From SXOA01 sp051004015 (GTDB lineage Bacteria > Planctomycetota > Planctomycetia > Pirellulales > Pirellulaceae): 64,000 nucleotides of DNA. Positions 24,040 through 32,888 of the stretch are shown here, one piece after another (within the stretch, counting starts at the first letter, position 1; each line of letters begins with the position of its first letter). The notes beneath the pieces were generated by a model. The model was not told the origin of the DNA. It did not search any database and saw only the letters and a program-made list of their open reading frames with translations. The stretch is taken from the NCBI GenBank assembly GCA_051004015.1, contig JBPCKT010000148.1, forward strand, positions 1-64,000, written 5' to 3'. A program made the position numbers and the translations under genes.

Positions 24040-25296
24040 CTACTGCCCCCTGCCTACCGCCTTTCCTTCTCCCGGCTGCTCTTTCTCCGCCCGGGCCCGC
24101 TGCTCCTGGTCGTACCACAGTCGCCAGGCACGCTGGTCATAGCCGAAAGTGGTTTGTGAGAGCTTCGTCAGGGCGGCCAAGACCTCCTGGTTTTGCACGC
24201 GGGACACGATGACGCGCGGACCCTCGTTCGGCAGGATGGACGTGCCGCCGTCCGCGCTGAACGAAGCGACAGTCGCATCCGGGCTGATGCGGCCGGGAAG
24301 AGTCCGCTGGTGGACGGTAACCAGCGAGTCGATTAGCGGCGAGATGGCGGCCGGATCGCCAATCCGGCCCAGCGCCATCGCGGCCCGATTGACGACCGGA
24401 TTGCTCGAATCCCGCAGAGCGCCGATAAACGAGTCCGCGACGTGCGGCATTTGTAGCCGCACAATCCTGTCGATGCAATAGTGATAGACCTCTTCATCGG
24501 GGTCGGAGAGTGAAGCCCGCACCAGCACTTGCAAGGCAGCACTCCCCGAGATGTTTTCGAGCACATCGATGTACAGCATTTTCACCCCCCGCACCCGCTC
24601 GCGGGACAGCATCGTCCCCAGCGCCGGGACGGCAGCCGGGTCTTTGACGGCCGCGATGAGGTTGGCGGCTTCCTTGTCGCTGCCCAAATGGGAGCGCAGG
24701 CGGACGAGCTTGGCCAGCCACGCTTTCTCCGCCAGCTCGCGCTTGGACCGCGTTTCCATCAGCTCGATCTCTTGCGAAGTCCGCCAGCGGCCTTTGTAAA
24801 ACTCATAACCCTCCGCGTGATGATAGTCCTGCTTCGTCGTCCAGCGGCCATTTACAAAAGCAAAGCCCAAGTGCGCTCGCGCCGCCTGATGGTTGGGGTC
24901 AAGCTCGATGATCCTTGCCAAATGGCTTGTCCGCTGCCGCATCAAATGGTGATCGCGGCACCACTCGGCCAGCTTCCATTGTCCTTCCACGGTATCGGGC
25001 GACTGCTCGGCCAGCTCCTCATACTCCCGCTCCGCCGGCAACTCCCGCAAATGCTCGCGGACCTGCTCCTGCGTTAGCTTTAAGACCAGGCCCGATGGCT
25101 GGCGAATGACATACCGCACGAGCGGCGACTCTTCCTGATTGAGCCAGTCCCCTTGCACCCGCCCGCCGGAAGCCAGGCGAAAAGTATCGGCCCGCAGCGA
25201 TGATAGCGGCAGCAGTGCCAGCACAAGGCCAGCCATCAGCAGGCCGCGCTTATAGAGCGAGAGTTGGCTGACACGTCGCTGGCCCACAGAACTCAT
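24040..25296 (-). CDS. Exported HEAT-repeat protein
   Basis: 418 residues from the ATG at 25296; the frame extends further upstream but this start gives a clear signal/anchor (LLMAGLVLALLPLSSLRAD, about residues 19-37). The N-terminal part (50-200) has a TPR-like helical stretch (LARIIELDPNHQAARAHLGFAFVNGRW). The C-terminal half holds HEAT-type units (DPAAVPALGTML, SDPDEEVYHYCIDRIV, NPVVNRAAMALGRIGDPAAISPLIDSL). Such solenoids bind partners. It has no enzyme motif and no obvious operon partner. Confidence 0.78.
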   Translation of the reverse strand: MSSVGQRRVSQLSLYKRGLLMAGLVLALLPLSSLRADTFRLASGGRVQGDWLNQEESPLVRYVIRQPSGLVLKLTQEQVREHLRELPAEREYEELAEQSPDTVEGQWKLAEWCRDHHLMRQRTSHLARIIELDPNHQAARAHLGFAFVNGRWTTKQDYHHAEGYEFYKGRWRTSQEIELMETRSKRELAEKAWLAKLVRLRSHLGSDKEAANLIAAVKDPAAVPALGTMLSRERVRGVKMLYIDVLENISGSAALQVLVRASLSDPDEEVYHYCIDRIVRLQMPHVADSFIGALRDSSNPVVNRAAMALGRIGDPAAISPLIDSLVTVHQRTLPGRISPDATVASFSADGGTSILPNEGPRVIVSRVQNQEVLAALTKLSQTTFGYDQRAWRLWYDQEQRARAEKEQPGEGKAVGRGQ

Positions 25297-25561
25297 GCCG
25301 TCAGTATAAGGACTCGGCGAGACTCGGGACAAGCAACGCAGAATGTTACGGACGCCCCCCAATTCTGGCCCCCTGTCAAACTTTGACGCCTCCGCCCCCA
25401 TTTTCTCCATTCGCCATCCTCCGCACGCCGATGAGGAGTACAGCGGCTGGCGACTGCGCGGATGCTATCGCCCGGCTGCGCGACGACTTTTGTCCCGGCG
25501 CGCCGGGATCTGCTGCTTCACCTGCCGTGATCCTGCGGCCACCACGCTGGAAGGGATGCCC

Positions 25562-26146
25562 ATGCGACTCTTGCTGACCATCGCCGGCCTTGCCGCCTCC
25601 TTCGCCCTCACCGCTACGGCTCAGGCCGACTGGCATAGCTTCGTGTACCGGAACAAGGTCGACTACCATCGCAACAGCGCCTGGCCGGAGCCCTTCCAGT
25701 CCGCCGACCGGGCCGTCGCCCGCGAATACTGGCACATCCAGATCAACAACGGCTGGCGGCTGCAGAACACCGTGGGGACCTGGTTCTATGACGAGGGAAG
25801 CAGCGAGCTGAACCGGGCCGGCGAGCTGAAAATCAAGCAGATCGTCACGCAGAACCCCGCCCATCGCCGCACCCTCTTCGTGCTGATGGCCGATACCCAG
25901 GCCGTTACCGCCAAGCGCGTGGAGGCCGTGCAGCGAGCCGTCTCCAAGTACGTCCCCGAAGGCCCCCTCCCACAGATCCTGCTGACCGATGTGGACGTGG
26001 ACGGCGGCTCGGGCGAGTACTTCGACCGCATCGACAATGCCTATCGGCAGTCGATTCCCTCCCCGCGCCTCGAAGGCGGCGGCGGCGCAAGCGGCAGCAG
26101 TTCCGGCAGCGGCAGCTCGGGCGGCGGCTCCGGCGGCAGCAACTAG
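25562..26146 (+). CDS. Small exported protein with Gly/Ser tail, distantly OmpA-like
   Basis: 194 residues from the ATG at 25562 (GGAAGGG lies 6 bases upstream; an ATG two codons earlier is the alternative). The signal peptide ends near TAQAD. The central part (about 60-160) has FYDEGSSELNRAGELKIKQIV...TLFVLMADTQAVTAKRVEAVQRAV, which loosely recalls the OmpA-like fold, though the peptidoglycan-binding residues are not clear. The C-terminal 25 residues are nearly all Gly and Ser. The next gene on the same strand encodes a TPR lipoprotein 285 bp away. The function is unknown. Confidence 0.65.
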   Translation: MRLLLTIAGLAASFALTATAQADWHSFVYRNKVDYHRNSAWPEPFQSADRAVAREYWHIQINNGWRLQNTVGTWFYDEGSSELNRAGELKIKQIVTQNPAHRRTLFVLMADTQAVTAKRVEAVQRAVSKYVPEGPLPQILLTDVDVDGGSGEYFDRIDNAYRQSIPSPRLEGGGGASGSSSGSGSSGGGSGGSN

Positions 26147-26156
26147 CTCCGTGGGT

Positions 26157-26187
26157 ACCCTCTCCCCTTGGGGAGAGGGTGAGGGTC
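26157..26187. repeat. GGGAGAGGG-type palindrome after a stop codon
   Basis: ACCCTCTCCCC and GGGGAGAGGGT form 11-bp perfect arms around TT (26157-26180), followed by GAGGGTC. It is 10 bp after the stop codon at 26146 and could act as a terminator, though no T-tract follows closely. Confidence 0.65.
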
Positions 26188-26300
26188 TTACTCCTCGCTA
26201 GCACGCGCATTTTCCTTGCGTACTGCCTGTGCCGCTCATTTCGATTGTAGCGGCCGCTCCTTCCTCGACGATGAAGGACCAACGTTGCTGCGCACACACT

Positions 26301-26374
26301 AGCCTGAAGCGCCAGCGAAGGACAGCTCGGCGTCACCACGTAAGCAGTACTTTCCTTCGCTTGCGCTTCAGGCT
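26301..26374. repeat. Inverted repeat, CGAAGCG family
   Basis: Arms 26301-26322 (AGCCTGAAGCGCCAGCG...) and 26353-26374 pair at 21 of 22 positions. Its relatives are at 601-660 and 4446-4549. Confidence 0.75.
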
Positions 26375-26431
26375 GGTATCCAATCCATCGCCCAGCAGCC
26401 CCCCCACGCTCACGCACAGGGAGGTGCGACC

Positions 26432-27619
26432 ATGAAGCTCAACCGCCAATTGCAAATCATTCTGGCCTGCGGAGTCTGCTGCGGCATCATGGGCTGCAAG
26501 TCGCCGATGACCTGGCTTTCGCGCCCCGCCGCGGGTGCCACCACCGCCCCGGACGTGCAATACAACGGCATGTCGGGCTACTCCGCCACCGTCAAGCAGA
26601 ACGCCGGCGCCACCGTGGTTAGCGGCACGAAGCCCGAAGGGACGATGGCCAAGGCCTGGAGCTCCACCACCGGCGCGTTCACATCCCTCCTGGGGACCGC
26701 ACCCAAATCCAAGGATGCCACCTCGCTGAGCACGAAGCCCGGCAAGCTGGACGCGGATATCTATCTGCGAGCAGCCCACTTTGCCGAGCAGGGGGGGAAC
26801 TTCGCGGAGGCGGAGTCCAAGTACCAGCAGGCCCTGAAGACCGAGCCCAAAAACGTCAGCGCCATCGTCGGCCTGGCCCGCCTCTACGACCAGCAAGGCA
26901 ACTCGCAACAGGCCATTGCCACCTACCAGCAGGCCGTCAAGTTGCACCCCAAGAATGCCGTGGTCTACAACGACTTCGGCCTTTGCTATGGTCGCCGCCG
27001 CGAGCTGGCCCCTGCTCAGCAAATGTTGCAGAAGGCGGTGGAGTTGGAGCCGGGCAAGACCAATTATCGCAACAACCTGGCCACCGTTCTGGTCGACATG
27101 GGTCGCCCCGCCGACGCCTATCAGCATCTGCTCTCCGTGCAAGGAGAAGGGGTCGCCCACTACAACCTGGCCTGCTTGCTCCACAGCCGCGGTCAGAATG
27201 ACCAGGCCGCCGGCCACCTGCAACAAGCCATCGCCAAGGATCCCACGCTCACTCCGGCCCGCGAGCTCCTCGCCCAACTCGATGGCGGGCCGCAGGAAAA
27301 CATGCGGATGGCCAGCGTCACCACTCCCAGTCGCGGAGGCCGTGAGGAACGGCGCGACCAGCGGGACGACGCCCGCGCCCGCGGCCGGCAGGGAAACCCG
27401 CAGATGCAACTGGAGCAGTCCGATCTCCAGCCCCCCACCATCAACTACGGCCCGGCCGCTCCCCCGGCTCATGAAGGGGTCTACCGCAGTTACGAAGACC
27501 CCGCCCCCGCGCCACAGCAGTATCCCGCCCGCCGAATCGCCCACGAAGAGGAAGCGGGGGCCGAGAAAGCGCCGGGCAACGCTCCCGCCACCGTCCGGAT
27601 CACGGACGACGAGGAATAG
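26432..27619 (+). CDS. TPR lipoprotein
   Basis: 395 residues from the ATG at 26432, preceded by GGGAGG. The signal ends in GIMGC (lipobox cysteine about residue 22), so it is membrane-anchored. Residues 105-280 hold four to five TPR units with standard spacing (YLRAAHFAEQGGNFAEAES, AIVGLARLYDQQGNSQQAI, VVYNDFGLCYGRRRELAPA). A low-complexity Pro/Arg-rich tail follows (300-395). The family generally scaffolds envelope assemblies. Confidence 0.85.
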   Translation: MKLNRQLQIILACGVCCGIMGCKSPMTWLSRPAAGATTAPDVQYNGMSGYSATVKQNAGATVVSGTKPEGTMAKAWSSTTGAFTSLLGTAPKSKDATSLSTKPGKLDADIYLRAAHFAEQGGNFAEAESKYQQALKTEPKNVSAIVGLARLYDQQGNSQQAIATYQQAVKLHPKNAVVYNDFGLCYGRRRELAPAQQMLQKAVELEPGKTNYRNNLATVLVDMGRPADAYQHLLSVQGEGVAHYNLACLLHSRGQNDQAAGHLQQAIAKDPTLTPARELLAQLDGGPQENMRMASVTTPSRGGREERRDQRDDARARGRQGNPQMQLEQSDLQPPTINYGPAAPPAHEGVYRSYEDPAPAPQQYPARRIAHEEEAGAEKAPGNAPATVRITDDEE

Positions 27620-27715
27620 TCTCGCAAAAGACTCTTGATCTTAATCTTAATCCTCCTTCCTCTTCCTGCTCCCTCGCTCCTTGCTACCATAAACGGCATC
27701 CTCCCGGAGCCGTTT

Positions 27716-29347
27716 ATGCGCCACCTCTCTTTGCTGGTCCTGCTCGTCTCATCCTCCGCCCTCGCCGCCGACGGCAATCGCCTGGCCTATCTCGATGAGC
27801 CGCTGAATCCGTACTACCCGCACCGGAACTTTCCCAAGCTCATTACGCCCCAGTGGGTCGGCGAAGAGGGGGTCGATTGCGTCGTCACGCTGGCGATTGA
27901 CGACATGCGCGACCCGGCCAAGTACGAGGCGTTCCTCCGGCCCATTCTCGACCGCCTGAAGAAGATTGACGGCCGCGCCCCGGTCAGCATCATGACCTGC
28001 CAGGTCAAGCCGGACGACCCGCAGTTGCAAGCGTGGCTCAAGGAAGGGCTCTCCATTGAGTGCCACACGTTCGACCATCCCTGCCCTTGCCTCAAGGACT
28101 CCAGCCTCGCCCAGGCCAAGGAAACCTATGACAAGTGCGTGGACCTGATCAACCAGATTCCGAACAACAAGCCGGTCGCGTTCCGGATGCCCTGCTGCGA
28201 CTCGCTCAACACCCCCAGCCCCCGGTTCTGGGCGGAGGTGATGCACAAGACCACGCCGGCGGGGAACTTCCTGCAGATCGACAGCTCGGTCTTCAACCTC
28301 ATCACGCCGCTCGACAAGGAGTTGCCGGACGAGATCACGCTCCTCCCTTCCGGCGAAGAGCGGTTTCGCCGCTATATCCCCTTCAAGAACTTCGTCAACA
28401 CGATTGAGGACTATCCCTACCCCTACGTCATCGGCCGCATGTGCTGGGAGTTCCCCTGCGTCGTCCCCAGCGACTGGTCCGCCCAGCACGTCCAAAAGCC
28501 GAACAACCCCGACACGGTCCGCGACCTCAAGCTGGCCCTCGACGCCGTCGTCCTCAAAAAAGGGGTCTACAACCTCGTCTTCCACCCCCACGGCTGGATC
28601 CGCTCCGAGCAGATCGTGGACCTCATCGACTACGCGGTGACGAAGCACGGGAAGAAGGTAAAGTTTTTGACGTTTAAGGAGTGTGCGGAGAGGCTGAATA
28701 AGAATGTATACTCGCATGACAAATGGCCAGCGACAGGAATACAGCAGTTGATGGCGCAGACCGACCTCGTTGACTTGAATGATGACGGATTCATGGACGT
28801 CGAGAGCTGGCCGCGGGGTTTTAATCGGACTTGGAGTGCCGTGAAAAAGGAATGGGTCTATAAAGGAACGGGACTGAAGGGCCAGGGTATTTATGATTGG
28901 TCATACCATCTCGATATCGATGGCGATGGAGGGATGGACGTTATTGGTTTATGGAGCAAGTACGAGTTCAAATTCAGTCTCAAAAAGGGCGGTCTTTTAG
29001 AGGAAAAAATAGACTTCCCAATATCATCAGTAAAACACGGCTTTCTTCGACTGATTGACGTTGACGGAGATGGTGACCGCGACTTTTTGTACTCCAACTC
29101 CGAGCGCTATTGCCTCTACCTCTTCAAGGACATGAAAGAGGGTTGGGCGACCAAAGTCTTTGACGAGGTTCGCGGCAAGGAGACCGGGACTGCGCCGGTC
29201 ATTCCGCCGTTTGTCCGGGCCGATGGGACCAACAACGGCGCTTTCTTCCACTCGGGAGCCCTCTGCGTCATCAACGAAGACACCGCCCGGCTGCCGAACC
29301 ATGTGCAGATCATCACTTTCGCCGAGATGCTCCGCGACCCGGCATGA
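27716..29347 (+). CDS. Exported polysaccharide deacetylase with FG-GAP-like tail
   Basis: 543 residues from the ATG at 27716 (GGAG 8 bases upstream), with a signal peptide (1-18). A carbohydrate-esterase-4-like domain has the metal ligands: Asp in LAIDDMRD and the HxxxH pair in ECHTFDHPC (about residue 115-120). The C-terminal third has three Asp-rich loops (DLNDDGFMD, DIDGDGGMD, DVDGDGDRD), as in FG-GAP/VCBS blades. The last four bases of the gene are ATGA, the start of the next gene. The tail RLPNHVQIITFAEMLRDPA reads as though it should continue directly into the downstream protein. The central part (about 28650-29100) is markedly AT-richer than both ends. Confidence 0.82.
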   Translation: MRHLSLLVLLVSSSALAADGNRLAYLDEPLNPYYPHRNFPKLITPQWVGEEGVDCVVTLAIDDMRDPAKYEAFLRPILDRLKKIDGRAPVSIMTCQVKPDDPQLQAWLKEGLSIECHTFDHPCPCLKDSSLAQAKETYDKCVDLINQIPNNKPVAFRMPCCDSLNTPSPRFWAEVMHKTTPAGNFLQIDSSVFNLITPLDKELPDEITLLPSGEERFRRYIPFKNFVNTIEDYPYPYVIGRMCWEFPCVVPSDWSAQHVQKPNNPDTVRDLKLALDAVVLKKGVYNLVFHPHGWIRSEQIVDLIDYAVTKHGKKVKFLTFKECAERLNKNVYSHDKWPATGIQQLMAQTDLVDLNDDGFMDVESWPRGFNRTWSAVKKEWVYKGTGLKGQGIYDWSYHLDIDGDGGMDVIGLWSKYEFKFSLKKGGLLEEKIDFPISSVKHGFLRLIDVDGDGDRDFLYSNSERYCLYLFKDMKEGWATKVFDEVRGKETGTAPVIPPFVRADGTNNGAFFHSGALCVINEDTARLPNHVQIITFAEMLRDPA

Positions 29348-32300
29348 AGATCGAGCTCGTCGCCAGTGAGCCGCTGGTGGTCGATCCAGTGGCGTTCGAC
29401 TGGGGGCCCGACGGCCGGCTCTGGGTGGTGGAGATGCGGGATTACCCCAACGGCATCAACTGGAATAAAGAGGGCGATCCCGTTGGCAAGCCCGGCGGCC
29501 GCGTGAAAGTGCTGACTGACACCGATGGCAACGGCACGTACGACGACGCCAAGATCTTTCTGGATGAAGTGCCGTTTCCCACCGGCGTGAAGGTCTGGCG
29601 GAAGGGCATCCTCCTGACGGCCGCCCCGGACATCCTCTATGCCGAAGACACCGATGGCGACGACAAGGCCGACATCCGCAAAATCCTCTACCACGGCTTT
29701 GGGGAGGGGAACCAGCAGCACCGAGTGAACGGGCTCCGCTGGGGGCTCGACAACTGGCTGCACGTCGGCAACGGGGACAGCGGCGGCCAGATCAAATCGG
29801 AGCTGACCGGCGAACAGGTCAACGTCGGCGGGCGGGATCTGCGGATTCGCCCCGACGAAGGCAAGCTGGAAACCACCAGCGGCAACACCCAGTTCGGCCG
29901 CGAGCGGAACGACTGGGGGGACTGGTTCGGCAACAACAACAGCAACCCGATCTTCCACTACGTCCTCGACGACCATTACCTCCGCCGCAATCCCCATTCC
30001 GCACCGCCGGCCGTCACCCGCCACATCCAGGCCGCCCCCGGCGTCGCCCCCGTCTTCCCCAAGAGCCGCACGCTGGCCCGATTCAACGACCTGCACACGG
30101 CCAACCGCTTCACCAGCGCGTGCAGCACCACCATCTATCGCGACCACCTCCTCGGCCCGGACTTCGCCGGCAACTTCTTCGTCTGCGAGCCAGTCCACAA
30201 CCTCGTCCACCGCGAGCCGATCACCGCCGACGGCGTCTCTTTCCGTGCCGAGCGGGCGTCCGACGAAAAGGAGAGCGAGTTCCTCGCTTCCAGCGACAAC
30301 TGGTTCCGCCCCAGCATGGTCCGGACCGGCCCCGATGGCACGATCTGGATCAGCGACATGTACCGCTTCGTCATCGAGCACCCCAAGTGGATCCCGCCGG
30401 AGACGCAGAAGAAGCTCGACCTGCGGGCCGGAGGTGACAAGGGGCGGATTTATCGGGTCCATCCCGCCGACGCGAAGCCGCGCAAGGTTCGCTGGCTCGA
30501 CAAGATGAAGACCGAGGAGTTGGTCGGGCAACTGGAATCTCCCAATGGAATCATCCGCGATTTAGCGCACCAGTTGATCCTGTGGAATGCGGACAAGAAA
30601 GCTGTGGAGCCTCTTCAACAACTCGTCCAACAGAGCCTGATCCCGCAAGCAAGACTCCATGCACTTTGTACCCTGGATGGCCTGGGCGAACTCAAAGAAG
30701 AGACTCTTCTCACCGCTCTCGGCGACGAACAGGCCGCCATTCGCCGACACGCCATCCGCTTGTCCGAACCACTCCTTGGAAGATCCGCCAAAATCTCCGA
30801 TGCGGTCCTGAAGCACGCCCAGGAATCGGACCCGACCATTCGCTTGCAAATGGCCTACTCGCTCGGCGAATGGAATGAGCCAACGGCTGCCCAAGCATTG
30901 GCCAAAATCGCCCTCGCCAACCAAAACGAACCGTACATCACGGCAGCAGCGCTGAGTTCCATAAACAAAACTAATGCGGAAGAAGTGCTGGCCATCGTGC
31001 TTGGCGGGAACAAGGGACAATCGCCTCCAGAAAGGCTCGTCGAGAAACTACTTTCCATCGCGACCGCGATGGAAGATGAAGATGAAAAGGTGATCGAACG
31101 AGCGGTCAAGAAAATCGTGACACCAACAGATGGCAAGTTTGCTCCCTGGCAATATTCGGCGCTCGCCAGCGTTAAGGATGTCCTGGACCGCAAAAGAGTA
31201 AGACTGGATAAGACGCTGGATACGGAGTCGATGAACAACATGCGCAGGATGTTCGATCATGCCCAAGTGTTTGTCTACATGCATACCGGACAGAGCATTC
31301 TCAAGCCGCCTCCTGGGGAATCCCTGAGCGATGGCTTGACAATGTTCCGTTTGCTCGGACGGGGCTTCGATACTGAGGGGGACTTAAAGACTCTTCCTAT
31401 GCTTCTTAAGCCCCAAATTCCGGCTGAGGTGCAAACCGCAGCTATCCAGGCCTTGGTACGAATGAGGATGGTTGAAGCTGCAAAAGCATTACTATCGGAT
31501 TGGGAGTCACATACTCCGGCTGTTCGAGTTCAAGTGCTGGATTCCCTGCTCGCTCAAGAAACTTGGACCATGGTGCTACTCGACGCGATTGAAAAAGGAA
31601 CCGTTCCCGCGTCGCAAATCGACGCTCGCCGCCGGCAACAACTGTTGTTGAACGCCAGCGCCAAAGTCCGCACACGGGCGGAAAAGGCCCTGGCCGGCGC
31701 GGTCGATGCTAATCGAGCCAAACTCATCGAGCAGTACAAGCCGGCGCTGACGGCGGTCGGCGACAAAGAGAAAGGGAAAGCCGTCTTCGCCAAACGTTGC
31801 GCCAACTGCCACCGACTGGAAAACGTGGGCCATCTGGTCGGCAGCGACTTAACAGCAATGGCCAGTCGAGCACTGGATGTTTATTTAATCGCCATCCTCG
31901 ATCCCAATCGGGCGGTCGAAGACCGCTATCTCGATTACACCGCTCTCACCAGTGACGGCAAAACGACCAGCGGCATCCTCATCAGCGAAACGGGCAACAG
32001 CATCACGCTGGCTCAACCCGAGGGGAAGCAGGTGCAGATTCTACGGAGCGAGCTGGAACAACTGAAAAGCACCGGCAAATCGTTGATGCCCGAAGGGGTC
32101 GAGAAGGACATTACCGTGGAGGAAATGGGGCATCTCCTCACCTATCTCCGCGGCAGCGGCCCGTCCCCCAAGCAGTTTCCCGGCAACAAGCCCGAAGTGG
32201 TGCGCCCCTTTGTCGACGGCTCCATCCGTTTGCTGGCTCTCAACGCCCGCATCTACGGTCCGACCATCGTTTTCGAAGAGCAGTATCGCAACCTGGGCTA

Positions 32301-32607
32301 TTGGTCGAGCCAGGAGGACCATGCCGCCTGGTCGCTGGAGGTGGAAAAACCCGGTGACTACCGCGTCCAGCTCGACTGCGCCTGTGCGGACGGAGCTGCC
32401 GGCGACAGCTTCGGCATTTCGATTGCCGGCCAGAAGCTCGGCGGCAAAGTCCCCGGCACCGGCACCTGGGACACCTATAAAGGTCTTACCGCGGGCACCG
32501 TCAAGCTCGCCCAAGGCCCCGCGGAGCTCCTCATCCGCAGCGACGGTCCCATCAAATCCGCCCTGATGGACCTGCGTGGCATCCGGCTCGTCCCGATCCA
32601 AAAGTAG
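29344..32607 (+). CDS. Planctomycete dehydrogenase-propeller / HEAT / c-type heme protein without its own signal peptide
   Basis: 1087 residues starting at the ATG of an ATGA overlap with the deacetylase. The N-terminus is already inside the propeller (KIELVASEPLVVDPVAFDWGPDGRLWVVEMRDYPN) with no leader. Order: propeller (1-375) with DTDGNGTYDD and DTDGDDKAD loops, HEAT-like solenoid (390-800), cytochrome c with CANCH (about 819-823) and SLMPEG, and a C-terminal carbohydrate-binding-like domain (about 950-1085). Covalent heme attachment needs export, so translation as a leaderless protein is puzzling. Either it is really fused to the upstream gene, or the ATGA is a sequencing/assembly frameshift or recent mutation. 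Confidence 0.82.
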   Translation: MKIELVASEPLVVDPVAFDWGPDGRLWVVEMRDYPNGINWNKEGDPVGKPGGRVKVLTDTDGNGTYDDAKIFLDEVPFPTGVKVWRKGILLTAAPDILYAEDTDGDDKADIRKILYHGFGEGNQQHRVNGLRWGLDNWLHVGNGDSGGQIKSELTGEQVNVGGRDLRIRPDEGKLETTSGNTQFGRERNDWGDWFGNNNSNPIFHYVLDDHYLRRNPHSAPPAVTRHIQAAPGVAPVFPKSRTLARFNDLHTANRFTSACSTTIYRDHLLGPDFAGNFFVCEPVHNLVHREPITADGVSFRAERASDEKESEFLASSDNWFRPSMVRTGPDGTIWISDMYRFVIEHPKWIPPETQKKLDLRAGGDKGRIYRVHPADAKPRKVRWLDKMKTEELVGQLESPNGIIRDLAHQLILWNADKKAVEPLQQLVQQSLIPQARLHALCTLDGLGELKEETLLTALGDEQAAIRRHAIRLSEPLLGRSAKISDAVLKHAQESDPTIRLQMAYSLGEWNEPTAAQALAKIALANQNEPYITAAALSSINKTNAEEVLAIVLGGNKGQSPPERLVEKLLSIATAMEDEDEKVIERAVKKIVTPTDGKFAPWQYSALASVKDVLDRKRVRLDKTLDTESMNNMRRMFDHAQVFVYMHTGQSILKPPPGESLSDGLTMFRLLGRGFDTEGDLKTLPMLLKPQIPAEVQTAAIQALVRMRMVEAAKALLSDWESHTPAVRVQVLDSLLAQETWTMVLLDAIEKGTVPASQIDARRRQQLLLNASAKVRTRAEKALAGAVDANRAKLIEQYKPALTAVGDKEKGKAVFAKRCANCHRLENVGHLVGSDLTAMASRALDVYLIAILDPNRAVEDRYLDYTALTSDGKTTSGILISETGNSITLAQPEGKQVQILRSELEQLKSTGKSLMPEGVEKDITVEEMGHLLTYLRGSGPSPKQFPGNKPEVVRPFVDGSIRLLALNARIYGPTIVFEEQYRNLGYWSSQEDHAAWSLEVEKPGDYRVQLDCACADGAAGDSFGISIAGQKLGGKVPGTGTWDTYKGLTAGTVKLAQGPAELLIRSDGPIKSALMDLRGIRLVPIQK

Positions 32608-32888
32608 CCACTATTCTGCTGCTTGCAATGGTTCGGTGACGGTCAATATGAGCGTACGCCGTCCACTGCAGCCCGGTCGTCTAGGGAATCTCGGAGCAAC
32701 GGCAATCGCCTTTTGATGCGCCCGCCAGCCCTTGAGACAAACTGCTCAAATACCCGAGAGTGCCTAGTTGTAATTATTTCTCAGCGGCCCTAAAGTTGCT
32801 GTAACCGCCCCAGCCTGCCCTGCTGGTTGGCGCTCTATTGACCCACTTTCGGCATTTTCTCCTTCTTCTTTCTCTTGAGGCCGCTTCC

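Noticed and set aside
26333..27544. 403-codon minus-strand open frame
   Set aside because: Antisense shadow of the TPR lipoprotein gene.
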